Part shown: piece by piece, positions 9,209 to 17,483 of the stretch
How positions within the stretch are numbered: position 1 is the first letter of the stretch
Layout: every line of letters starts with the position of its first letter
DNA from: JACKHO01 sp041398745
Lineage (GTDB): Bacteria; Planctomycetota; Planctomycetia; Planctomycetales; Planctomycetaceae
Assembly (NCBI GenBank): GCA_041398745.1
Contig: JAWKUB010000008.1
Location: forward strand, 408,560 to 472,559
Direction: 5' to 3'
Length of the DNA: 64,000 nucleotides
Translations under genes and position numbers: made by a program
Notes under the pieces: generated by a model
What the model was told of the DNA's origin: nothing
What the model saw: the letters and a program-made list of their open reading frames with translations, nothing else
Databases searched by the model: none

Positions 9209-9364
9209 ATGGCTCGTGAGTATGTTTGGCTGGAATGCACGGAATCGGGTGCTCGCAATTATCGCGTCGAAAAAGAAATGCGCGGTACTGAGCGGCTGGA
9301 GCTGAAGAAGTACTGCCCGACGCTGCGACGGCACACCACGCACAAAGAGTCCCGCAAGAAGTAG
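9209..9364 (+). CDS. rpmG: 50S ribosomal protein L33
   Basis: A 51-residue ribosomal protein L33, recognised by the segment LELKKYCP followed by a basic tail (HTTHKESRKK) and by its place between tuf and secE. GTGAGG upstream supports the ATG. The sequence descends from the zinc-binding type but keeps only one cysteine of each pair: C10 in CTES and C36 in CPTL, where full zinc forms have CxxC twice. It probably no longer binds zinc. Confidence 0.93.
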   Translation: MAREYVWLECTESGARNYRVEKEMRGTERLELKKYCPTLRRHTTHKESRKK

Positions 9365-9391
9365 TACCGACTTTTGCGGTACTTTCGGCCT

Positions 9392-9467
<76 letters not shown>

Positions 9468-9589
9468 TGATGGGAAATTCATCTCAGCGTGCAGAGTGAA
9501 GCGAATAAGCTGCCTGAAACTGGGGATACAACAATTCGGCGAAGGTAAAAGTTTGCCAAGACGGAAGACGGGGCAGGAGCACAATATCA

Positions 9590-10030
9590 ATGGCAAAAGT
9601 GACAGGTGAGACAACATTGCTCCAGGAGTTGCTCTCCGCGCGACTATTCAAGCCCAGTCAGGGCCGGGTGGTTCGCCAGGTGACGGCAATTGCTGTTGCT
9701 GTTGTCTGCGCTGCTGCTGCGTGGCAGCTGCGTGCTACTGTGCTTGGGGGTGAAGACTACTCCTCGTCCGTTCGGACAGGCGTTCCAGCACTTCTGCTTG
9801 TGTTGGGTGTGTGGTTTTCGTTTCGTGTTGTTAACTGGCCCACATTTGCCAATTTTCTCATTCAAGTTGAAGGGGAAATGGACAAAGTGACGTGGGCGAG
9901 CTGGGATTATCTGAAGCGTGCAACGGGAATTGTGCTTGTTGTCATGCTGCTGCTGGGAGCCTATCTGTTTGCCTGGGATATCCTCTGGCAACGGATTTTT
10001 ACGTGGATTGGTTTCCTCGAAATCGTGTGA
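9590..10030 (+). CDS. secE: Preprotein translocase subunit SecE
   Basis: A 146-residue inner-membrane subunit that clamps SecY in the Sec channel. Three hydrophobic segments are visible at about 27-47, 63-83 and 112-135. The conserved amphipathic region before the last helix (EGEMDKVTWASWDYLKRAT) is the family hallmark. An AGGAG box precedes the ATG. This is a three-helix form like that of E. coli rather than the single-helix form of many bacteria. nusG follows after 81 bases. Confidence 0.93.
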   Translation: MAKVTGETTLLQELLSARLFKPSQGRVVRQVTAIAVAVVCAAAAWQLRATVLGGEDYSSSVRTGVPALLLVLGVWFSFRVVNWPTFANFLIQVEGEMDKVTWASWDYLKRATGIVLVVMLLLGAYLFAWDILWQRIFTWIGFLEIV

Positions 10031-10111
10031 CGACTTAAAAACGCTGCCATTTTCCGCGAATTGCGGTCACTTGAAAATTCAAAGTTAATAAGCCAAACTG
10101 CTTGGCTCGCT

Positions 10112-10726
10112 ATGGTCGAACAGAACTCATCCGCTGATGATACGCAAGCTCCCGCGGTTTCCGCAGAAGCCGAGAAGCGATGGTATGTCCTGAAGGTCCA
10201 GAGCAATAGGGAAAAATCCATTCGCGACTCAATCATTCGTCGCATCAAGTTGGAGGGAATGGAGGATCACTTTGGTCAAATCCATATTCCCACCGAGAAA
10301 ATCGTTGAAACCAAAGGCGGAGTTCGTCGCGTTCGCGAGCAAAAGACTCTCCCTGGTTACATGATGATCGAAATGCTGCTCACCGATGAGAGCTGGCACT
10401 TGGTGCGGTCAACGAGTGGAGTGGGGGATTTTACCGGCGCAGCCGGAAAGCCAATCCCAATGCCGGAGGAAGAAGTTCGGCGCTGGTTGGGGCTGGAAGT
10501 AAAGAGTGAGGAGAAGAAGACAGAGTCAAAGGACGAGCCACGCCCTGTGGTCAAGTTCTCTGTCGACATGGGGGATGCCGTCAAGGTTCGCGAAGGCCCG
10601 TTTCAGGGCTTCGAGGGAGTCATCGACGCGTTGGACGAAACGACCGGAAAGGTCAAAGTGATCATGGAGATCATTGGTCGTTCAACCGAGGTAGAACTCG
10701 ACCACTGGCAGGTTGAAAAGGTTTAA
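10112..10726 (+). CDS. nusG: Transcription termination/antitermination factor NusG
   Basis: A 204-residue NusG that binds RNA polymerase and modulates pausing, Rho termination and coupling to ribosomes. The NGN domain opens with KRWYVLKVQSNREKSI and contains LPGYMMIEM. A charged linker rich in Glu and Lys (about 130-150) leads to the KOW domain (GDAVKVREGPFQGFEGVI). The ATG at 10112 is chosen over an upstream in-frame TTG. The insert between NGN and KOW makes it slightly longer than the E. coli protein. Confidence 0.95.
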   Translation: MVEQNSSADDTQAPAVSAEAEKRWYVLKVQSNREKSIRDSIIRRIKLEGMEDHFGQIHIPTEKIVETKGGVRRVREQKTLPGYMMIEMLLTDESWHLVRSTSGVGDFTGAAGKPIPMPEEEVRRWLGLEVKSEEKKTESKDEPRPVVKFSVDMGDAVKVREGPFQGFEGVIDALDETTGKVKVIMEIIGRSTEVELDHWQVEKV

Positions 10727-10839
10727 AACTTTCGCTTGTTGCGATTGGCGTTCGTCGCGGAGACGGACTTCAGGCTGGTCGTGAGTGCTGAGTGAAAGTG
10801 TCTTTGGATACAGCGTTTTGAATGCGGTGAGACGAAGTT

Positions 10840-11265
10840 ATGGCTAAGGAGTTGACAGGGCAGATTAAGGTCCAAATCAAAGGGGGACAGGCTACGCCTG
10901 CACCTCCAGTTGGTACCGCCCTTGGTCCGCACGGTGTGAATATTGGTCAGTTCGTGAAAGAGTTCAACGACAAGACTCGTGAACTCAACGGGATGACTGT
11001 GCCGGTTGTTATCAGTGTCTACAAAGACCGCTCATTCGATTTCATTATCAAGAGTCCACCAGCTGCTGTGCTGTTGAAGCAAGCCGCTGGAATTGCACAG
11101 GGTGCAGCCAATCCATTGAAGAACAAGGTGGGGCAGGTAACCCAGGCTCAGTTGAATGAAATTGCTGAGCGTAAGTTTGAGGATTTGAACGCGCCGAGTA
11201 TCGAGCAGGCAGCCAAGATGATTGCTGGTACAGCTCGCAGCATGGGAATTGAAGTCATTGGCTAG
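10840..11265 (+). CDS. rplK: 50S ribosomal protein L11
   Basis: A 141-residue L11, normal length, part of the ribosomal GTPase centre. It has the proline-rich switch (ATPAPPVGTALGPHGVN) and a C-terminal rRNA-binding domain ending in ARSMGIEVIG. It is first of the rplKAJL group, 113 bases after nusG. Confidence 0.97.
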   Translation: MAKELTGQIKVQIKGGQATPAPPVGTALGPHGVNIGQFVKEFNDKTRELNGMTVPVVISVYKDRSFDFIIKSPPAAVLLKQAAGIAQGAANPLKNKVGQVTQAQLNEIAERKFEDLNAPSIEQAAKMIAGTARSMGIEVIG

Positions 11266-11310
11266 TGTGGTCGAGTCCGAATCGCGCTAATCAGGTTGCA
11301 GGTAAATAAA

Positions 11311-12018
11311 ATGGCTAAGTTGTCAAAACGAACACGTGCTCTTCAGGAAGCCGCCGAAAAAGCGGGTGTTCTTGGGCTTGGTGATGCTGTCGCCAAGCTG
11401 AAATCGCTTGAGTCCTCGCTCCCAGCGGGCGTGAAGGCCAGTAAGTTCGATCAGTCGGTTGAGCTCGCCGTCCGCCTTGGCGTCGACCCCAAGCATGCTG
11501 ATCAAATTGTGCGTGGTTCCATTGTGTTGCCCCACGGCATTGGCAAGAGCCAGCGAGTGCTTGTCTTCTGTAAAGGCGACAACATCAACGTCGCCACCGA
11601 GGCAGGTGCCGATCATGTTGGCGGAAAAGAGCTCGCGGACAAAATCAAAGACGGTTGGACCGACTTCGACGTCGCCATTGCCACACCGGACATGATGGGT
11701 GTCGTCGGCCCACTGGGTAAGGTTCTTGGTCCACGTGGCCTGATGCCTTCCCCTAAGGCGGGCACCGTTACACAGGATGTGGCGACGGCCGTCAAAGAAT
11801 ACAAAGCTGGTAAAGTTGAGTTCCGCGTCGATTCCGCAGGGATTGTGCATTGCGTCGTCGGCAAAATGTCGTTTGATGCTCAGCAGCTCTCCGACAATGC
11901 GGAAGCACTGCTGAAGTTGATTAATCAACTCAAGCCGCAAGCGGCCAAGGGGCAGTACGTGCGGTCGATTACCCTCTCAGCAACACAACTTCCCGGAATT
12001 CGAGTAGCAGCCCTGTAA
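11311..12018 (+). CDS. rplA: 50S ribosomal protein L1
   Basis: A 235-residue L1 of the ribosomal L1 stalk. The diagnostic central segment GPLGKVLGPRGLMPSPKAGT is present. L1 usually also represses its own operon by binding the rplKA message; whether that holds here cannot be seen. The ATG at 11311, 45 bases after rplK, is preferred to the upstream in-frame start at 11296. Confidence 0.97.
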   Translation: MAKLSKRTRALQEAAEKAGVLGLGDAVAKLKSLESSLPAGVKASKFDQSVELAVRLGVDPKHADQIVRGSIVLPHGIGKSQRVLVFCKGDNINVATEAGADHVGGKELADKIKDGWTDFDVAIATPDMMGVVGPLGKVLGPRGLMPSPKAGTVTQDVATAVKEYKAGKVEFRVDSAGIVHCVVGKMSFDAQQLSDNAEALLKLINQLKPQAAKGQYVRSITLSATQLPGIRVAAL

Positions 12019-12089
12019 GCAGTAAGCCCCCTCACCTTGAGACGTGAAGACTTTAGCAACTGGGTTCCCACTGCAATTGGATAAGAGAA

Positions 12090-12620
12090 ATGAGTAAGGC
12101 AGTCAAAAGCATGATGATCGACGATCTCCGGGATAAGCTCGGTGATCGCCGTGACCTGTTGGTGCTGGACACATCCAAAATGGATGCATTCAGCGACAAC
12201 CGCCTGCGTCTGGAAATGCAGAAGAAGGGTGTCACCCTCTTTGCTGTGAAGAATTCACTTGCCCGCGTTGCTCTGAAGGGCAATGAAATTGATACGGACG
12301 GTGACGTGTTCGCAGGCCCGTCAGTTTTGGCGTGGGGGTGCGAAGATATTGTGGCCTTGGCACGCGAAATGGTGAGCCAGGCGAAGAAAATTGAAAAACT
12401 TGAGATCAAAGGTGGCAGTGTCGATGGCCAGCTGGTTGACAGCAAAGGCGTTGATGCCATCAGTAAGGGACCGAGCCGACTGGAACTGATTGGTCAGATT
12501 TCCGGTTTGCTGCTGAGCCCTGGTCGTCGTTTGTCTGGTGCACTCCTTGGCCCTGGTGGCTATTTGGCTGGACAAATCAAGGCGATTTCGGAACCGGAAG
12601 AAGGCGGCGACGCGGCGTAG
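12090..12620 (+). CDS. rplJ: 50S ribosomal protein L10
   Basis: A 176-residue L10 that anchors L7/L12 dimers to the ribosome. Its start (VKSMMIDDLRDKLGDRRDLLVLD) and the helix carrying LSPGRRLSGALLGPGGYLAGQIKAI fit the family. The leader between rplA and rplJ is short (71 bases), and no clear L10-leader structure was recognised. Confidence 0.93.
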   Translation: MSKAVKSMMIDDLRDKLGDRRDLLVLDTSKMDAFSDNRLRLEMQKKGVTLFAVKNSLARVALKGNEIDTDGDVFAGPSVLAWGCEDIVALAREMVSQAKKIEKLEIKGGSVDGQLVDSKGVDAISKGPSRLELIGQISGLLLSPGRRLSGALLGPGGYLAGQIKAISEPEEGGDAA

Positions 12621-12719
12621 CGTCCCGGCTTGGCCGAGTGAAGCGGCCGAGAGATTGTCTTTCGTTCACTCATCCGAGCCGGAAGTATTTGCCGGCGTAA
12701 AGATTTTTGGAGAACTGGA

Positions 12720-13145
12720 ATGTCTACTGAGACAGCCGAAGCCCCTGCACGTGAGTTTGATGACGCAACCAAGGAACTTGGCGATAAGCTCGTTGCTTTG
12801 ACCCTGCTCCAGGCCAAGGCGTTGTCCGACTACCTGAAGGACGTCCACGGCATCGAGCCTGCTGGTGGTGGCGCCGTTATGATGGCCGCACCTGCAGCTG
12901 CAGCTGACGAGGGTGGTGGGGGAGCCGCCGCACAAACTGAGTTCGACGTCATCCTGACCGACGCCGGTGACTCGAAGATTAACGTCATTAAGGCTGTTCG
13001 CAGCATTACTGGCCTCGGTCTGAAAGAAGCCAAGGCGCTCGTCGATGGTGCACCTTCTCCGCTGAAGGAAAAGGTCAGCCAGGAAGAGGCCGACAAGGTC
13101 AAAGGCGAAGTTGAAGCCGCTGGTGGTAAAGCTGAAATTAAGTAA
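12720..13145 (+). CDS. rplL: 50S ribosomal protein L7/L12
   Basis: A 141-residue stalk protein that recruits translation GTPases. Helical N-terminal dimerisation domain, an Ala/Gly-rich hinge (about 42-70), and the C-terminal domain with ITGLGLKEAKALVDG and KEKVSQEEADKVK. It is a little longer than the usual 120-125 residues because of an extended N-terminus and hinge. TTGGAGAA precedes the ATG. A terminator-like stem-loop follows within 30 bases. Confidence 0.96.
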   Translation: MSTETAEAPAREFDDATKELGDKLVALTLLQAKALSDYLKDVHGIEPAGGGAVMMAAPAAAADEGGGGAAAQTEFDVILTDAGDSKINVIKAVRSITGLGLKEAKALVDGAPSPLKEKVSQEEADKVKGEVEAAGGKAEIK

Positions 13146-13173
13146 GCGACGCCAAGTGCTTTAGTTCAACAGG

Positions 13174-13210
13174 GGTACGCGGCGTGAAAATGCCGCGTAC
13201 CGGTTTTTTT
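13174..13210 (+). terminator. Intrinsic terminator/attenuator between rplL and rpoB
   Basis: A perfect 10-bp stem GGTACGCGGC/GCCGCGTACC (13174-13183 with 13192-13201), an 8-base loop, then GG and seven T. This is a textbook Rho-independent terminator. Since rpoBC follows on the same strand it may act as a partial attenuator that lowers rpoBC relative to rplJL. Confidence 0.85.
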
Positions 13211-13615
13211 GCAATTCGTGCTTCGGGCGCTTGGCGCTTGGGCACGAGCTTTGCTACCATTTCGCGATTAATCCTCTCGATACTGCGCAGGATTTGCAGG
13301 TTGTTTGTGGGGTGGGGAGCGATCTTGATTTTGCATGGTTTACCAGGCGTGAGTCGTCCCGACACAAGGACGATCCAGGTCACAGGCTGTTGGACTGGCA
13401 GCATGCCAATTGACCGACTTGTCGGAGACGTGTTTCTATTCTGTGCTCGTGCCGTAGGCGCGGGTGGCTTGTTGCCGCGCCGTACCGGAGTGCCTCGTTC
13501 CGGGAGATATCAACCGCTTGGGGCTTTGTAGTCAGGTTGATCAGCTTTTTCGGGGCCATGTTGTTACTTCGTATTGCGTCGTGATCCGCTAGAGTTTTTG
13601 GGGGAAGTGAGTCAG
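13211..13615 (+). promoter_or_regulatory. Long rpoB leader, possible promoter
   Basis: About 400 bases without a gene. A weak promoter-like pair, TTGGCG and TACCAT with an 18-base spacer, lies at about 13230-13260. If the rplL terminator is efficient, rpoBC needs its own promoter here. No other structure was recognised. Confidence 0.3.
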
Positions 13616-16600
13616 ATGCCGATCTCACCACAGCGAATTGTTCCAACCGACACCATTCGTCACTTCGGGAAAATCCCCGGTACATACGAATTGTCGGATT
13701 TGACACGCATTCAAACCGAGTCATATTCCCGATTTCTTCAACTCGATCGTCGGCCAAGTGAACGGCGCAACGAGGGGTTGGAAGAAATTCTTCGGGAAGT
13801 CTTTCCAATTAAGAGCTACGACGGCCAGTACGAGCTGAGCTACGAGAAGTACGAGCTCGGTAAGCCGCGTTACACTCCGACCGAATGTCGACAGTTGCGC
13901 CTGACCTATGGACGGCCATTCCGCGTAACGCTGAAGCTCAACAAAGAGCAGCCCATCGAGGAAGAGGTCTACCTCGGCGATATTCCCATCATGATTGGTG
14001 GTGGTGAATTCATCGTAAACGGTGCTGAGCGCGTTATCGTGAGCCAGTTGCACCGCTCGCCAGGTGTCGACTTCGTCAAGACGGAAGAACCTGGCGAACG
14101 CAAGACATTCTCTGCCCGCGTTATTCCGGAGCGTGGCAGTTGGATTGAGCTGAACATTTCTAAGAAGGAAACGCTCGGTGTCCGCATCGACCAGAGCGGA
14201 CGCTTCTCCGCCATGACACTGCTGCGTGCCATGGACGAGCAGTACGGTTCCGATAGCTCACTTCTTGAGCTGTTCTATGACGTAAAGAAGGTCAAAATCA
14301 AGGGAGACGTCGCCTCCAAGCTGGCAGGTGCGTTTGCCGCTGAGGACATTGTCTATCCCGCTGGTACCGAGCGTTGTGGCGAAATTATCGTCGAGTGCTG
14401 CGATGCCATCTCCAAGACACTCGCCACAGAGATTTGTGAGTCGGGAGTTAAAGAAGTTCGGATTGTCGAAGATGTCATCGATCCGCTCATTCTTTCCAGT
14501 GTTTCTGAAGACAGCACCTGCAGCCACCAGGAAGCACTGCTGAAAATCTATCAGCGTCTGCGTCCCGGCAATCCTCCTTCGCTGGAGAAGGCTACGGACT
14601 TGTTCCGCGAAAAATTCTACGACGTCAACCGCTACCGTCTGGGGCGTGTTGGTCGTTTCCGTATCAATCGCAAGTTCAATCAGGACATTTCAGACGACGA
14701 AATGACCCTGCGTGCGGAGGACATGGTCAACTCCATTCGCTACCTCATTAAGCTGCGAATTGGTGATACTTCTGCTCAGGTCGACGACATCGACAACCTC
14801 GGTAACCGCCGGCTGCGTACCATTGACGAACTGGCCACCGACGAAATCCGCAAGGGCTTCCTGAAACTGCGTCGTACCGTCCAGGAACGTATGCAGATGA
14901 AGGACGTCGAAGAAATGACGCCTCGTACGCTCGTCAACCCGAAGAGCGTTTCGGCTGCTATTGAATACTTCTTTGGCCGGAGTGAACTGTCTCAGGTCGT
15001 CGACCAGACCAACCCACTTTCGATGTTGACTCACGAGCGTCGCCTGTCAGCGTTGGGACCTGGTGGTTTGAACCGGAAGCGTGCTGGCTTCGAAGTCCGC
15101 GACGTGCATATTTCGCACTATGGACGTATTTGCCCCATTGAAACGCCTGAAGGTACGAACATCGGCCTGATTTCGAGCCTCAGTATTTTCGCTAAGGTCG
15201 ACGAGTACGGCTTCCTCATTACTCCATACCGCAAGGTTCAGAACGGTAAGGTCACCGACGAAGTCGAATGGCTGCGTGCCGATGAAGAGTCGAACGTGTA
15301 TGTCGCCCCTGCCGATACCACTGTCGAGAAGGGGAAAATCGTCGACGACCGCGTTCTCTGTCGCTACCGCAACGACGTGCACTGGGTGGAAATGAAGCAG
15401 TGCCAGTACATCGACATTGCCCCGTCGCAAATGGTGGGGGTGTCGGCTGGTCTCATTCCATTCCTTGAACACGACGACGCGAACCGAGCCTTGATGGGTT
15501 CGAACATGCAACGTCAGGGCGTGCCACTGCTCATCGCAGAAGCACCACTGGTCGGCACCGGACTCGAAATGGACGTTCCGAAGTACTCCGGAATGGTCGT
15601 TCGTTCGGACCGCGACGGTACTGTCAACTATGTCGACGCCGACCGCGTCGAGGTGGATGGTCGCAAGTTCCCGTTCCGCAAGTATACCGGACTCAACGAG
15701 CGTACCTGCCTTAACCAGAAGCCCATTGTGGAAATGGGACAGAAGGTCAAAGCTGGTGAAATTCTCGCTGACAGTGCGGCGACGCAAAACGGTGTCCTTG
15801 CTTTGGGACGGAACGTCATGGTCGCGTTCATGTCATGGGAAGGATACAACTTCGAAGATGCCATCATCCTGTCCGAACGTCTTGTGAAGGACGACGTCTA
15901 CACCTCGATTCACATCGATGAGTTTGACGTCGAAATCCGCGAAACCAAACTTGGTCGCGAAGAGTTCACCCGCGACATTCCAAACGTCAGCGAAAAGGCG
16001 CTACGTCATCTTGATGACGAGGGAATTGTTGCTGTCGGTACACGCGTGAAGCAGGGTGATATTCTGGTCGGTAAGGTTGTGCCGAAAGCCAAGGCCGAAC
16101 TGACACCAGAAGAAAAACTATTGCACGCCATTTTCGGTAAGGCCGGTGAAGACGTTAAGAACGAGTCGCTCGAAGTTCCGAGCGGTGTGGAAGGCATTGT
16201 CATCCACACTGAGAAGTTCTCGCGTCGCATGAGCCTCTCCGAGTCTGATCGCAAGGCCTTCGACGCGGAAGTGAAACGCGTTCAACAGGAAGGTCGCGAT
16301 TCCATCGCTGCTGCGTTCCAGACATTCCTGAAAGAGTTTGATTCCGTAATCGGTCAGGCACTGACTGACGAAGATGGCCGCAAACTCATCGACTTGGACG
16401 ACAGCAAGTTTGTCTCCGAGTATGCCCGTGAGTTCCAGTCACACCTCGACAAAATGGATCTCCGCAGCCCACAAAAGCAAGCGGCAGTTCGCAAGTTGAT
16501 GAACGACCAATGGCCAATCGTGGAAGACGCCATTGACGCAGCCGACTTGAAAGAAAACAGCCTGAAGCGTGGTGACGAACTCGCCAACGGTGTGCTGCAA

Positions 16601-17329
16601 ATGGTTAAGGTCTACGTCGCCTCGAAGCGTCAGATTTCGGTCGGTGACAAAATGGCCGGACGCCACGGAAACAAAGGGGTGATTTCCAAGGTTCTGCCTG
16701 TCGAGGATATGCCATACCTCGAAGACGGTACTCCAATCGACATCATCTTGAATCCGCTGGGCGTGCCTAGCCGTATGAACGTCGGTCAGATTCTCGAAAC
16801 TCACTTGGGTTGGGCTGCCGGAAAACTCGGTTTCCGTGCCGTCTGCCCCGTGTTCGATGGAGCGACCGAAGAGCAAATCAAAGAGACCCTCGAAGAAGCG
16901 GGACTTCCCGTCGAAGGTAAAGTGCAACTGCACGATGGACGAACCGGTCAGCTCTTCGAGCAGAAGACGACCGTTGGATTCATCTACATGCTCAAACTGC
17001 ACCACCTCGTCGACGACAAAGTCCACGCCCGTGCAACTGGACCGTACTCGCTTATTACGCAGCAGCCGCTGGGTGGTAAGGCTCGGTTCGGTGGTCAGCG
17101 ATTCGGAGAAATGGAAGTGTGGGCTCTGGAAGCGTACGGAGCAGCGTACATCCTTCAGGAACTGCTCACGGTGAAGAGTGATGACGTTGAAGGTCGTACC
17201 AAGATTTACGAGTCGATGGTGAAGGGTGAAAACACACTCGAAGCCGGAACTCCAGCGAGCTTCGACGTGTTGAGTAATGAAATTCGCGGTCTTTGCCTCA
17301 ACATGCAGTTGGAAAAGGCCCAGTTGTAA
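13616..17329 (+). CDS. rpoB: DNA-directed RNA polymerase beta subunit
   Basis: A 1237-residue beta subunit of RNA polymerase. The rifampicin-pocket region reads SQVVDQTNPLSMLTHERR then LSALGPGG, so the positions matching E. coli D516, H526 and S531 carry the sensitive residues. The active-site segment GDKMAGRHGNKGVISK is intact. The ATG at 13616 follows a GGGGGAAG box and begins MPISPQRIVP; an upstream TTG at 13574 is less likely. rpoC follows after a 154-base spacer. Confidence 0.97.
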   Translation: MPISPQRIVPTDTIRHFGKIPGTYELSDLTRIQTESYSRFLQLDRRPSERRNEGLEEILREVFPIKSYDGQYELSYEKYELGKPRYTPTECRQLRLTYGRPFRVTLKLNKEQPIEEEVYLGDIPIMIGGGEFIVNGAERVIVSQLHRSPGVDFVKTEEPGERKTFSARVIPERGSWIELNISKKETLGVRIDQSGRFSAMTLLRAMDEQYGSDSSLLELFYDVKKVKIKGDVASKLAGAFAAEDIVYPAGTERCGEIIVECCDAISKTLATEICESGVKEVRIVEDVIDPLILSSVSEDSTCSHQEALLKIYQRLRPGNPPSLEKATDLFREKFYDVNRYRLGRVGRFRINRKFNQDISDDEMTLRAEDMVNSIRYLIKLRIGDTSAQVDDIDNLGNRRLRTIDELATDEIRKGFLKLRRTVQERMQMKDVEEMTPRTLVNPKSVSAAIEYFFGRSELSQVVDQTNPLSMLTHERRLSALGPGGLNRKRAGFEVRDVHISHYGRICPIETPEGTNIGLISSLSIFAKVDEYGFLITPYRKVQNGKVTDEVEWLRADEESNVYVAPADTTVEKGKIVDDRVLCRYRNDVHWVEMKQCQYIDIAPSQMVGVSAGLIPFLEHDDANRALMGSNMQRQGVPLLIAEAPLVGTGLEMDVPKYSGMVVRSDRDGTVNYVDADRVEVDGRKFPFRKYTGLNERTCLNQKPIVEMGQKVKAGEILADSAATQNGVLALGRNVMVAFMSWEGYNFEDAIILSERLVKDDVYTSIHIDEFDVEIRETKLGREEFTRDIPNVSEKALRHLDDEGIVAVGTRVKQGDILVGKVVPKAKAELTPEEKLLHAIFGKAGEDVKNESLEVPSGVEGIVIHTEKFSRRMSLSESDRKAFDAEVKRVQQEGRDSIAAAFQTFLKEFDSVIGQALTDEDGRKLIDLDDSKFVSEYAREFQSHLDKMDLRSPQKQAAVRKLMNDQWPIVEDAIDAADLKENSLKRGDELANGVLQMVKVYVASKRQISVGDKMAGRHGNKGVISKVLPVEDMPYLEDGTPIDIILNPLGVPSRMNVGQILETHLGWAAGKLGFRAVCPVFDGATEEQIKETLEEAGLPVEGKVQLHDGRTGQLFEQKTTVGFIYMLKLHHLVDDKVHARATGPYSLITQQPLGGKARFGGQRFGEMEVWALEAYGAAYILQELLTVKSDDVEGRTKIYESMVKGENTLEAGTPASFDVLSNEIRGLCLNMQLEKAQL

Positions 17330-17483
17330 GAAGTGACTCGACATGGAACTCGCACGCACATGTGCTGTTTCATGTTCCCCAAAGGTTGGCGTGAGCAGGA
17401 GGCTCCGCGAATAACTGCCGGACTCGGAGAGTCACTCCAGGCAAAGTTCATCAGATTTCCCTAGATACTAACAGGAGTATCCA

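Noticed and set aside
15047..15787. Antisense frame inside rpoB
   Set aside because: A shadow of the rpoB reading frame with no ribosome-binding site.
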